DNA from: CATOSP01 sp965237775
GTDB taxonomy: Bacteria; Chloroflexota; Dehalococcoidia; Lucifugimonadales; UBA3495
NCBI GenBank assembly: GCA_965237775.1
Contig: OZ250155.1
Coordinates: forward strand, 310,001 to 374,000
DNA length: 64,000 nt
Direction: 5' to 3'
In this document: positions 16,445-24,975 of the stretch, piece after piece
Layout of the letters: the number at the start of each line of letters is the position of its first letter
Position numbering within the stretch: position 1 is the first letter of the stretch
The notes under the pieces: model-generated
The model's input: only the letters and a program-made list of their open reading frames with translations
What the model was told of the DNA's origin: nothing
Databases searched by the model: none
Program-made: the position numbers and the translations under genes

Positions 16445-17413
16445 CTAGTTGTAGCGTATTCTGGGATCAATAACGCCATAGAGCAGGTCCACCACCAGGT
16501 TAAGGCACACGACTATCACCGCGGTCAGGACAACTACAGCCTGGATCACAATGAAGTCCTGGTGGATTATCGCGTCGATCAGAAGATTGCCGATGCCCGG
16601 CACCACAAAGATGTTCTCGATGATCACGACTCCGCCGAGTAGGCCCGCGAACCGCAACCCGGAGACGGTGAGGACAGGCAAGATAGCATTCTTCAACGCA
16701 TGCCTATAGAGGACCGACCCCTCCCTGAGTCCCTTGGAACGCGCAGTCCGGATGTAGTCGTCTTTCAATACTTCGAGCATGGACGAGCGGGTCAATCGAG
16801 TAATCGCAGCCAAGTCATGGAACCCAAGGGCCAGCGCTGGGAAGATTAACTGTTGAAGATTCTTCAGTGGCTCTTCCCACACCTTGGCGTACCCCAAGGG
16901 AGGCAACCAGTTAAACCAGAACGCCAGGATGAACACGATTAAAATCCCAATCCAGAAGGTGGGAAGGGCTACCCCAGAGATGGTGAACAACCGGGCCATA
17001 TAGTCTATGGGGGTGTCCTGTTTTACCGCGGACAACACACCCAGGGGCACGGCCAGCGCCACGGAAATCACAATCGCCATAACCGCGAGCTGAATGCTAA
17101 CCGGGAACCGGTTTTTCAGCTCATCCATGACCGGGATCTTGTACCAGATCGATTCCCCGAAGTCACCCCGTATCAGGTGCCACATCCAGTCCGCATACCT
17201 GATGTATATGGGCCGGTCGATGCCCAATTCATGCCTAAGGAGCTGTAGGTCCTCCTCCCTGACACCTGTACCGCCGTCGTCTTCCCCTCCACCCGTCAAT
17301 ATGAACAAGGCCGGGTCTCCGGGAATGATCCACATGACGAAATACACGATCATCGTCAGAACTACGACCGTAGGAATGAAGAGCAACACTCTTCTTATGG
17401 CATAGCCCCCCAT
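16445..17413 (-). CDS. Dipeptide/oligopeptide-type ABC transporter permease (DppB/OppB family)
   Basis: 322 residues. Typical DppB start GGYAIRRVLLFIPTVVVLTMIVYFVMWIIPGDPA, then LRHELGIDRPIYIRYADWMWHLIRGDFGESI and the loop YIRTARSKGLREGSVLYRHALKNAILPVLT (EAA motif). Six membrane segments can be picked out. Partner of the DppC-like permease and of the binding lipoprotein 84 bp upstream. Confidence 0.92.
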   Translation of the reverse strand: MGGYAIRRVLLFIPTVVVLTMIVYFVMWIIPGDPALFILTGGGEDDGGTGVREEDLQLLRHELGIDRPIYIRYADWMWHLIRGDFGESIWYKIPVMDELKNRFPVSIQLAVMAIVISVALAVPLGVLSAVKQDTPIDYMARLFTISGVALPTFWIGILIVFILAFWFNWLPPLGYAKVWEEPLKNLQQLIFPALALGFHDLAAITRLTRSSMLEVLKDDYIRTARSKGLREGSVLYRHALKNAILPVLTVSGLRFAGLLGGVVIIENIFVVPGIGNLLIDAIIHQDFIVIQAVVVLTAVIVVCLNLVVDLLYGVIDPRIRYN

Positions 17414-17497
17414 TATTCCTCCTGAAAGGGAAGACCAGGATCAGGGAGTCCCGCTGCCCATCGGGTTCGGCGGCGGGACTGTTAAAGCCTGGAGAGA

Positions 17498-19408
17498 TTA
17501 AGGGAGTGGCGTATCGGGGGTAGCATCCGGGTCAAACCACAGATGCTCCATCTTATGAACGATATGAGTCGTGAAGTTGGCTTTGGGGGTGTGATAGTTC
17601 CTTATCTTGACGTTCAAAGCCGACCCGGACACGATCCAAATCAATGGAATCCACTGACCCTCTCCCGTCAAGAACACATCTTCGATCATCTCGCGAAGAA
17701 TGACCTGGCGCTGTTGCGGCTCGAACTCCATGGCAAGGTTGGCGTTGAGCTCCAGTATTCTGGGATGCGACCATTGGGCCGGGTTCCTGGCCCCTTCTGG
17801 CATATAGAATTGGAACAAGAGGTCGTCGGGAAGGGCCACAGCCGCCCCGTGACCTCCGAAATACCACAGCGGATGGGTATTCTCCCTCAAGTCCACGTAA
17901 AATGTCGCAAGTGGCTTGGAGTCCAAAGTCAACTCCCAGCCAAAGGCGTTCTCTAGCTGTTGCTTTAGCACCGCCCTGGCGTCGATATTCGCCTGGGCGT
18001 TGGTGCCGGCGAACGTCCCTTTGAACCCCTCGGCGCCCGCCTCTTTGACCAGCCTCTTTGCCTCCGCAATATCATCCGGATGCTTGACGATGTCGTCGCG
18101 GCCCCAGGGGTTCTGCACCACGTTTCCTTGAGGATCGACGTAGCGGAATCCGGGCCATTGAGAGGCCTCGTCGGAGGTGAACGCGTGGCCAGGGTGGAAC
18201 CATTGACCCATGTTATAGACGCCCCGGTGGGCCGACTTGTTTAGCTCCACCCGGTCCGTAACCAGGTATATGGCCCTCCGGACCCGGGGATCGTCGAGCG
18301 GAGGCTTGTTCACCGACTGCATATAACCGGATATGAATGTATTCGGCGAGACGATTCCGCGAACCCTCCCCTCCGTCTCTTCTTCAAGAGTCTTCAGATC
18401 GTCGACACGTACCCCGCTGCTCAACCGGTAATCACCCATGACCTGTTCAGTCTTTATTGATGCGACTCTCCGCTGATAGTCCTTAATTAGGAACACCTTG
18501 AAACCGTCCAGATAGGGTAGGCCCGGCTTAAAGTAGTCCGGGTTCTTCTCGTGGGAGTAGGAATCCCCCCGCTCCCATGACTTGAAGATAAACGGTCCCG
18601 AGCCTATCAGGTTTTCCGGGCAGCAGTTCAAGTCATCCTGTGACTGCCCTTCAACCACATGCTGCGGGTAAATCTTCATCCAGTCGCTGGCCATCCATCT
18701 GGTGAACGTTCCGGCAGGGATTTTCAGCTTGATTTCCACCGTCGTGCTGTCGATGGCTCTGGCGTTTCCAGGTTCGTAGAAACTTCGCATCACGCCAGTC
18801 CGGGACCTAATAGCACCAGGCTCCACCCAGCGGTCCACGCTGTACACCACGTCTTGCGCGGTTACCGGAGTGCCATCTGTGAACCTGGCTTCGTGTAGCC
18901 TGAATGTGTAGACATCGCCCGCGGGGTTAACATCCCAACTCTCGGCCAGGTCACCGATCACCTCGTCGGGATTGATCGGGTCGTACTCCAGAAGTTGGTT
19001 GAATCGTACCCCTGAAGGAATTAGGGCCGTGTTCAGGCTGGACGCGTAGTGAAGGTCCCAGAAGCCCGGGTCACGAGCGGCAACGAAAGGAATTTCTCCT
19101 CCGCCGTACTTCCCTTGGTCCGCCCAACGTTCCCAGGGGCGTTGTACGGCAACGGGTTTCGGGGTCACCGTGACCACCACCTCTCGGACCACTTCCTTCA
19201 CAACCTCTTTTTCTACGACTATCTCCTTCGGGACTTCTCTGATCACCTCTTTCTCTATAATGACCTCTTTGGGTACTTCTCGTATTACTTCCCTATCAAC
19301 GAAAGTCGTTTCAGGTGCGGCTCCGCCGCAAGCCAGTACGAATACTAACGACGATATCAGGAACGTATATACCACAAGTGTTCTGTAGCTGCCTAACCGA
19401 GACATCAT
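17498..19408 (-). CDS. Family 5 extracellular solute-binding lipoprotein with charged repeat linker
   Basis: 636 residues. Lipoprotein signal VYTFLISSLVFVLACGG (lipobox LAC), followed by an unusual Glu/Lys/Val/Arg linker of about 45 residues built from repeats of the REVPKEV / EKEVIREVPKE type, then VTVTPKP and the SBP_bac_5 domain (GDLAESWDVNPAGDVYTFRLHEARFTDGTPVTAQDVVYSVDRW). The linker should hold the binding domain away from the membrane; similar linkers are common in Chloroflexota binding proteins. GGAGG precedes the ATG pair at 19403-19408, and a good promoter lies 110 bp upstream. Ligand unknown; peptides, nickel or opines are all possible for this family. Confidence 0.92.
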   Translation of the reverse strand: MMSRLGSYRTLVVYTFLISSLVFVLACGGAAPETTFVDREVIREVPKEVIIEKEVIREVPKEIVVEKEVVKEVVREVVVTVTPKPVAVQRPWERWADQGKYGGGEIPFVAARDPGFWDLHYASSLNTALIPSGVRFNQLLEYDPINPDEVIGDLAESWDVNPAGDVYTFRLHEARFTDGTPVTAQDVVYSVDRWVEPGAIRSRTGVMRSFYEPGNARAIDSTTVEIKLKIPAGTFTRWMASDWMKIYPQHVVEGQSQDDLNCCPENLIGSGPFIFKSWERGDSYSHEKNPDYFKPGLPYLDGFKVFLIKDYQRRVASIKTEQVMGDYRLSSGVRVDDLKTLEEETEGRVRGIVSPNTFISGYMQSVNKPPLDDPRVRRAIYLVTDRVELNKSAHRGVYNMGQWFHPGHAFTSDEASQWPGFRYVDPQGNVVQNPWGRDDIVKHPDDIAEAKRLVKEAGAEGFKGTFAGTNAQANIDARAVLKQQLENAFGWELTLDSKPLATFYVDLRENTHPLWYFGGHGAAVALPDDLLFQFYMPEGARNPAQWSHPRILELNANLAMEFEPQQRQVILREMIEDVFLTGEGQWIPLIWIVSGSALNVKIRNYHTPKANFTTHIVHKMEHLWFDPDATPDTPLP

Positions 19409-19517
19409 CCATTTACCTCCGAAGAGTCAAAGATTGATCTCCTATTCCATGTAATAGCCGCGATCTTTCAACGATTCCCATACAACTCAGCAATATCGAA
19501 TCGCTACTGTGGCCATC

Positions 19518-19545
19518 AATATACTATAAGTAGAGATATCGTCAA
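19518..19545 (-). promoter_or_regulatory. Sigma70-type promoter for the ABC transporter operon
   Basis: On the minus strand: TTGACG (19545-19540), 16-bp spacer, TATATT (19524-19519). It points to the solute-binding protein start at 19408, leaving a leader of roughly 100 nt. Confidence 0.65.
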
Positions 19546-19920
19546 CCATCGACAAGAATATGCGAGACGCAAAGATACTTAAGGCGCGCGTATGATCGCA
19601 CTTCAGCCAAGGAACGACTGGGCATGGATAGCCCGTAGAGGCGGCCCGACCTTGGCCAACCGGGCCAAGATTACAAATGGGGGGCTCCTCAGTCGATCAG
19701 GCGGAGCCTAGTTGTGCGCAGGCGCCAGGCTAGCTCAGATTCTCGGTGGTTACGGGCGGAGACTAGGCCTCGGAGGAGTTGGGGGCTGCTTCGGTAAGCT
19801 GGGGTCCCGGAATCAGGTCCATGACCTTTTGGCCGCGGATCGAGTCCGAGCCGGACCGTCTTCCCCCATCGCTGTTTCAGGACGGCCCGGCCTACGTCGC
19901 AACCTCTGTGGGAGGACAAT
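19546..19920. other. Intergenic region with no gene recognised
   Basis: Between the ABC transporter promoter and the tRNA terminator. Short open frames exist on both strands but show no motif, no ribosome-binding site and no similarity I recognise. The sequence contains two related stretches (TAGTCTCCGCC and TAGGCTCCGCC on the minus strand). No RNase P, SRP or tmRNA signature was found. Confidence 0.5.
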
Positions 19921-19924
19921 GAAA

Positions 19925-19948
19925 AAGGCCACCGAATTCGGCGGCCTT
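19925..19948 (-). terminator. Palindromic terminator downstream of tRNA-Pro
   Basis: Near-perfect inverted repeat AAGGCC-x-CCGAATTCGG-x-GGCCTT with T runs on both strands (GCCTTTTTC on the minus strand, GATTTTTTTGG on the plus strand), so it can work bidirectionally. It begins 19 bp after the tRNA. Confidence 0.75.
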
Positions 19949-19966
19949 GATTTTTTTGGACTACTG

Positions 19967-20043
19967 TGGTCGGGGCGCCCAGATTTGAACTGGGGACTCC
20001 CTACACCCCATGCAGGTGCGCTACCTGGCTGCGCTACGCCCCG
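19967..20043 (-). tRNA. tRNA-Pro (anticodon GGG), CCA encoded
   Basis: Minus strand: acceptor CGGGGCG pairs with CGCCCCG, D-arm GCGC...GCGC, anticodon stem CCTGC/GTAGG around the 7-nt loop ATGGGGT, so anticodon GGG, T-arm CCCAG-TTCAAAT-CTGGG, discriminator A and genomic CCA. 77 nt with CCA. Confidence 0.95.
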
Positions 20044-20177
20044 ATGGACTTAGCTTATCATAGCGGTTCGGCCAGCTTCAAGTGAGGACGGAGCCTGTTG
20101 GTGTTCAGTAACCAGCGGTTATTGGCCCCGTCAACCGCCACCACCGACCACTTGCCGGCCCTCTCCCGGCCTCTTCC

Positions 20178-21359
20178 CTAGTGGGACGCCTCGTTGGTGA
20201 ACACCAGGCTGCCCGCGGCCATGAACATTCCTCCCACACCCTGGCAGAAGGAAACCTTCACGTCTGGGACCTGGTGCGATGCCTCTCCCCTGACCTGGCG
20301 GACCGCTTCCTGCATTGCGAACATGCCGTACATTCCCGTATGCGTGTAAGACAGGCCGCCCCCATTGGTGTTCAACGGCAGCTTGCCGCCGGGGGATGTG
20401 TTGCCCTCCTCTATGAACGCCCCCGCCTCCCCCCGGCCCACGAATCCCAAGTCCTCCAGGCCGTATATGGGCAAGTGGGCGAATGCGTCGTAAATCATCA
20501 GGTGGTCCACGTCGTCGTGAGTGATCCCGGCCTCTTGGAAGGCCTGACGGCTGGAAACCTTAAACGCGGCTGACGAGGTCATGTCGTACATCTGGCTGAC
20601 GACGGGGGTCTCGGTGGACTCGCCGGTGCCCAGGATGTAGACGGGGTTGGTCGGGAAGTCTTTAGCCCGCTCCGCGCTGGTCAAGATCAACGCTCCGCCG
20701 CCGTCGGTGACCAGGCAGCACTCGAATAGGTGGAAAGGATAGCAGACCATCCGGCTGTTGAACACGTCGTCGATTGTGATAAGGTCGCGGAACATGGCCC
20801 GCGGCACCTGGTTGGCCCATTTCCGCTGCGCCACGGCCACCGACGCCAGTTGTTCGTGGGTGGTCCCCGTCTCCTTCATGTAGCGCAGCACGCCCATGCC
20901 GAACTGGGTTGTCGGTCCCGACGTGCCATAGATAGACTCGAACTGACCAGGGTATGAGATATCTCCCCTCGGCCCCCCGGCGGCGGAGGTCGCCCCGATG
21001 CGTTCGCTGGTCTCGCCGACGCGGCTCCGGCCGCTTTGTCCCATCACAACCAACGCGGTTTCGCACATCCCCATGGCGATGGCCGCCGCTGCGTGCCGGA
21101 CCTGAATCAAGAACGAAGTCCCACCCACCGAGGTGTTGTCCAGCCACCGGGGGACTATCCCCAGATAGTGGGCCAGCGTGGCGGGGCTCATCGTAGTGGC
21201 TATACCGTCGATCTGGTTTTTGTCTATTCCGCAATCTCTGATAGCGTTGACGGCGGCGTCGATGTGCAACTGAGTGGTCGAGAGTTCTGGAATCACACCA
21301 AGATTGGTGGTCTCAGAGGCTCCGACGATGGCAACCTTGTAACGTAAAGAGTCTGGCAT
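20178..21359 (-). CDS. Thiolase-family protein (SCP2/acetyl-CoA acetyltransferase-like)
   Basis: 393 residues. Thiolase fold: KVAIVGASETTNLG at the start, IDAAVNAIRDCGIDKNQIDGI, DGGGALILTSAERA, the C-terminal YDAFAHLPIYGLEDLGFVGRGEAGAFI, and NTNGGGLSYTHTGMYGMFAMQEAVRQVRG, where the catalytic His region of the thiolase superfamily is recognisable. The classic nucleophilic Cys is not present at the usual place (SVGGTSF), as is common in the SCP2-like subgroup, so classical thiolysis is uncertain. It is paired with an OB-fold/zinc-ribbon partner 30 bp upstream, an arrangement usual for this subgroup and suggestive of acyl-CoA or ketoacyl metabolism. Confidence 0.88.
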   Translation of the reverse strand: MPDSLRYKVAIVGASETTNLGVIPELSTTQLHIDAAVNAIRDCGIDKNQIDGIATTMSPATLAHYLGIVPRWLDNTSVGGTSFLIQVRHAAAAIAMGMCETALVVMGQSGRSRVGETSERIGATSAAGGPRGDISYPGQFESIYGTSGPTTQFGMGVLRYMKETGTTHEQLASVAVAQRKWANQVPRAMFRDLITIDDVFNSRMVCYPFHLFECCLVTDGGGALILTSAERAKDFPTNPVYILGTGESTETPVVSQMYDMTSSAAFKVSSRQAFQEAGITHDDVDHLMIYDAFAHLPIYGLEDLGFVGRGEAGAFIEEGNTSPGGKLPLNTNGGGLSYTHTGMYGMFAMQEAVRQVRGEASHQVPDVKVSFCQGVGGMFMAAGSLVFTNEASH

Positions 21360-21389
21360 AACGTCCTCTTCCTGCCGTACGAGCGGGGG

Positions 21390-21809
21390 TTAACCGGCTG
21401 GCCGGAACTTGGGGATGGCGACTTCGTCGGTGGCGTCCTCGAAGACAACCTCTAGGGGCATGTCCAACACCAGGTTTTCCGGTGTGTTCTCTATGCCGAC
21501 GATGTTGGTCATCATTCGCGGCCCTTCTTCCAGTTTGACCACCGCTATGGCGTAAGGGGTGTCCTCTTCGAAGCCGGGGATGGCCCGGTGGTTAATCATG
21601 TACGTCCATAGGGTCGCCTTGCCCGACGTTTGGAACCATGAAAGGTCGGACGAGAGACATTCGGGACAATGGAATCTGGGGTAGAAAAACGGGTGGGTGC
21701 AGGCGTTGCAACGCTGCACCCACAATTCATGCTCTTTGCACTTATCCCAGAAGAACTGGGTCTCGGGGGTGGGGATAGGTATGGGCTTGCGGTAACCTTC
21801 CTGGGTCAT
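21390..21809 (-). CDS. OB-fold protein with zinc ribbon (DUF35 family), thiolase partner
   Basis: 139 residues. N-terminal rubredoxin-like ribbon VQRCNACTHPFFYPRFHCPECLSSDLSW (CxxC...CxxC), then an OB-fold acyl-CoA-binding domain (GKATLWTYMINHRAIPGFEEDTPYAIAVVKLEEGPRMMTNIVG). DUF35 proteins bind SCP2-type thiolases and help channel CoA esters. Same strand as, and immediately upstream of, the thiolase gene, so they are almost certainly one complex. Confidence 0.9.
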   Translation of the reverse strand: MTQEGYRKPIPIPTPETQFFWDKCKEHELWVQRCNACTHPFFYPRFHCPECLSSDLSWFQTSGKATLWTYMINHRAIPGFEEDTPYAIAVVKLEEGPRMMTNIVGIENTPENLVLDMPLEVVFEDATDEVAIPKFRPAG

Positions 21810-22045
21810 AGTCCGGGGGCCTCCTACAGGAATTCAATGGGGGACTCGCTCGATTGGCGCACACTACGATATCAGCTTCGGCCTGACCCGTCGAGAGCGG
21901 CCACTGGCCACTAATCATTGACCGTGCGCCCAGGTCACCCAGGGATAGACGGAGACTGGCCGTGATGGTATAAGGCCAGTAGACATTTAAGCCTATATAT
22001 CTTCCAATGGCGAAGGGTTTCAGAGACCAGTAAGAGGGAGGCGCT

Positions 22046-22765
22046 ATGCGCGTAAACAACGTCGTTACCAAGATGCAATCGGGTCAGATGGCTTACGGAT
22101 GCAGCCTCACGTTTCCTTCCACCGCCCTGGTGGAATTGATGGGAATCGCCGGGCTGGACCATGTCTCGTTTGATTCGGAACATGGGCCGTTCACCCCCGA
22201 GAGCCTGGACGATCTGTGCCGTGTTGCGGACATGGCCGGTCTGACCCCGATGGCCCGGGTGCCAAACATCGACCCTTCCACGATCTTGCGGTTCCTGGAC
22301 CGGGGAGTCATGGGCATCACAGGACCTCACATCACGAACCCGGACCGTGCCCAACAGTTGGCCGACGCTTGCCGTTACGTGCCTCGGGGCAAGCGCAGTT
22401 TCGGCTCTGGGCGCGGCGCATATTTCGGCGAGTTCGACTCCGGCGAGCAATACATGGAGCACACCAACGCCAACATACTGGTTATGGCCCAGCTAGAAGA
22501 CATCGAGGTCTTGGACCACCTTGATGAAATTCTGGCTGTCGACGGCATTGATCTCTATAGCTCCGGGGCCCAGGACATCGCCCAGTCGATGGGACTGCAG
22601 GGCCAGCCCAACCACCCAAGGGTCAAGGAGTTCGAGGCGGAAGTCGTGGGCAGAGTCCATGCCGCCGGTAAGAAGATGACCTCCGACGTATTGGTAGCGG
22701 TTGGCGCGGCCAGGTTGTTCCTTGACGGCGCAAGGGCGTTTCTCCAGTCCGAAGGCGGAGCGTGA
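22046..22765 (+). CDS. HpcH/HpaI aldolase-citrate lyase family protein
   Basis: 239 residues. YGCSLTFPSTALVELMGIAGLDHVSFDSEHGPFTPESL matches the TIM-barrel HpaI family start, with the catalytic acidic/His loop DSEHGP; MARVPNIDPSTILRFLDRGVMGITGPHI contains the substrate Arg, and GKRSFGSGRGAYFG and MAQLEDIEVLDHLDEILAVDGIDLYSSGAQDIAQSMG follow. These enzymes cleave or form 4-hydroxy-2-ketoacids using a divalent metal. GGGAGG lies six bases before the ATG. The final metal-ligand residues fit, but the substrate is unknown. Stands alone; divergent from the DUF35/thiolase pair. Confidence 0.87.
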   Translation: MRVNNVVTKMQSGQMAYGCSLTFPSTALVELMGIAGLDHVSFDSEHGPFTPESLDDLCRVADMAGLTPMARVPNIDPSTILRFLDRGVMGITGPHITNPDRAQQLADACRYVPRGKRSFGSGRGAYFGEFDSGEQYMEHTNANILVMAQLEDIEVLDHLDEILAVDGIDLYSSGAQDIAQSMGLQGQPNHPRVKEFEAEVVGRVHAAGKKMTSDVLVAVGAARLFLDGARAFLQSEGGA

Positions 22766-22835
22766 TTGCGCACAGCTTCTGGTATAATCGTTGCGTCGCT
22801 CCTGAAACGGGGCGGCGGGAGTGCGATTTAGCGGC

Positions 22836-23399
22836 ATGGATGTGATTACGTTCATTTCTGATAGCCTGGCCCAGGTGCAATTCAGGCTAATGGAAACCTG
22901 CAAGGGGCTCACCCAAGAGCAGGTCGTATGGCGTCCCGTCCCCGGAACCAACAACATCGGTTTCATACTCTGGCACATGAGCTGGGCGAACGACAACGTG
23001 GCGCGCCAAGTGGCCGGCGGCGTTCCGGGCCTTTGGGAAACAGAGAAGTGGTACGAGAAGTTCGACCAGCCGATCGAATCGCCCGACCCCGGCGACAAGA
23101 TGGGGCTGCAATCTCTGCCCATCCCGGACTTGGATGTCCTGCTAGGCTATTCCGCTGCCGTAGACCGCTGGACTCAGGAGTTGCTGAAAGGGCTTGACCC
23201 GGCGGCATTGGACCGGCCGGTCGACCCCGCGAACCCACAACGCAAGTTGGCTAACTCCCTCCGACACGCCATCACTCACAAGAACAACCACCACGGGCAG
23301 ATAGACTATATCCGGGGACTTCAGGACCAGACTTGGGACCTGCCCCCTGGGACCGGAGTGATACTGCCCGAGACCAGCGCTCAACCCGCGTCGGACTAG
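22836..23399 (+). CDS. DinB-family protein (four-helix putative metal enzyme)
   Basis: 187 residues from ATG 22836; a GTG at 22821 is an alternative but has no properly spaced ribosome-binding site. VWRPVPGTNNIGFILWHMSWANDNVARQV carries the first conserved His of the DinB/YfiT-like fold (GFILWHM), and RHAITHKNNHHGQIDYIRGL carries the C-terminal HxxxHxxQ-type metal site. Members include mycothiol/bacillithiol transferases and stress-induced proteins. Followed 7 bp later by an MFS transporter. Confidence 0.82.
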   Translation: MDVITFISDSLAQVQFRLMETCKGLTQEQVVWRPVPGTNNIGFILWHMSWANDNVARQVAGGVPGLWETEKWYEKFDQPIESPDPGDKMGLQSLPIPDLDVLLGYSAAVDRWTQELLKGLDPAALDRPVDPANPQRKLANSLRHAITHKNNHHGQIDYIRGLQDQTWDLPPGTGVILPETSAQPASD

Positions 23400-23406
23400 A
23401 CACTTT

Positions 23407-24912
23407 ATGGGCATCCTGAGCAACTACAAGGAAGTATTAAACACCCCTCAGCGGCGTGAGATCCTTGTTGCGATGACCGGCGGGCAACTGCTGGTACAGC
23501 TCTCGAGTATGCCCGTTACCCTCTCTCTCCCCAGCATCGCCCGCCATTTCGACGCCTCTATCAACGACGCAGCCTGGATCGTAATAGCCAACCTGCTGGT
23601 GCTGGGCACCACTGTTTTTCTCGGGGCCCGCCTGGGTGACCGGTTCGGTCATACCAAGCTCTTCCTGATCGGCGCAATCATCGTCACCATAGGGGCGGTC
23701 CTCATTGCCGCGGCCCAGAACCTGGAGCAAGTGATCATCTTCCGAGGTGTGCAAGGCCTTGGAGCCGGGTTGATTCACGGGAATGGGAACGCGATGCTCG
23801 CCTTTGCCTTCCCGGCCAACGAGCGGGGACGCGCTTACGCTTTCCCGATCACCGGTTCGCGCTTCGGAACGCTGATAGGTCTCGTCGTATTCGGAATATT
23901 TCTGCAGTGGCTAAGTTGGCGCCTGGTTTTCTTGGCCATGCTCCCCATTGGGTTGCTGGCAATCAAGGGTTGTATGCCGGCTTTGCGCCAAAAGGAAGAT
24001 TCGGTGCGGGACAAGGGTCCCATCGACTACATCGGTGCGATTCTGCTGATGGCCACCGCTTCCGTGTTCCTGCTCTCCAGCGTCCACGCCCACGGGGGCG
24101 ATGAGTCGTTCACCAGCCCGGACGCCCTGTCGTACCACCTGCCGATGCATTTCCTTTTCTGGGCGCTCTTGGGGTTGTTCATCATCGTCGAGCGGCGGGT
24201 CCAAAACCCGTTTATGCAGTTTGAGCACTTCAAAGAGAAGTACTTCTCCATGTCCTTGGTGTCCAACGTGACTTTCCATCTGTCGATGTTGGCCGTCTTT
24301 ACGTTGGTCCCGCTGATGATCGAAGAAGGCAAGGGCCTGGATCCGATCTATGTAACCTACGTGCTTTTCCCCCACCAGTCCTTTGGGCTGTTCATGCCTG
24401 TGCTCGCCGGGGCCATGCAGGACAAGTGGAACCCCAGGTTGCTGCGTTCGGCATGTATGACGTCCATTGCCTGCGGTTTCGTACTGTTGGGGCTGTTCGC
24501 GGGCCAGCTATCGTGGTTTCTCATCCCGTTCCTTCTCCTGCCTATTTCGGTCGGAACGAATATCTTCAACACCGTCAACAACGCCATCGTCATGAACACC
24601 CTGCCCACGGCGAACCGGGGATTCGCCTCCGGAATGCTGGAGACGACTCGGGACTTGGGCCACGCCTTCGGCGCGACAATCTCCGCGCTCGTGGTAGGGA
24701 TGGCGTTGCCGGCGTCTATTGCGTTAATGTCCGACGCCCAGTCCCAGTGGTACTACATGCGGGGTTTCCAGACCTCAGCCCTCGCCGTGGTCCTGATTAT
24801 GCTGACCGGGGCCTTCATAGCCATCTTCCATCGTTCCCGGCCTCCCGAGGACGCTCCGCCGGCGCCTCAGGCGCAGCAGGGGCCGAGTCCTGCCTCGGCG
24901 GGTGACAACTAA
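23407..24912 (+). CDS. MFS transporter, DHA2-like (drug/metabolite efflux)
   Basis: 501 residues with about 14 hydrophobic segments, typical of the 14-helix DHA2 group. Motif A is visible in the loop after helix 2 (GARLGDRFGHTKLFLIG), and motif C-like VQGLGAGLIHGNGNAMLAFAFP follows. A long charged central loop and a Pro-rich C-terminal tail (PPEDAPPAPQAQQGPSPAS) complete it. Proton-driven export at the inner membrane is expected; the substrate is unknown. It lies 7 bp after the DinB gene with no clear ribosome-binding site, so translation may be coupled. Confidence 0.88.
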   Translation: MGILSNYKEVLNTPQRREILVAMTGGQLLVQLSSMPVTLSLPSIARHFDASINDAAWIVIANLLVLGTTVFLGARLGDRFGHTKLFLIGAIIVTIGAVLIAAAQNLEQVIIFRGVQGLGAGLIHGNGNAMLAFAFPANERGRAYAFPITGSRFGTLIGLVVFGIFLQWLSWRLVFLAMLPIGLLAIKGCMPALRQKEDSVRDKGPIDYIGAILLMATASVFLLSSVHAHGGDESFTSPDALSYHLPMHFLFWALLGLFIIVERRVQNPFMQFEHFKEKYFSMSLVSNVTFHLSMLAVFTLVPLMIEEGKGLDPIYVTYVLFPHQSFGLFMPVLAGAMQDKWNPRLLRSACMTSIACGFVLLGLFAGQLSWFLIPFLLLPISVGTNIFNTVNNAIVMNTLPTANRGFASGMLETTRDLGHAFGATISALVVGMALPASIALMSDAQSQWYYMRGFQTSALAVVLIMLTGAFIAIFHRSRPPEDAPPAPQAQQGPSPASAGDN

Positions 24913-24975
24913 ACCAGCCATCGCGCTGAACGGGAAGGGCGGGCGCGACTCATCCTTAAGCGCCTACGGGTCGTC

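Noticed and set aside
19680..19920. Structured noncoding RNA upstream of the tRNA terminator
   Set aside because: Checked by eye for RNase P, SRP and tmRNA hallmarks; none was found, only two short related stretches.
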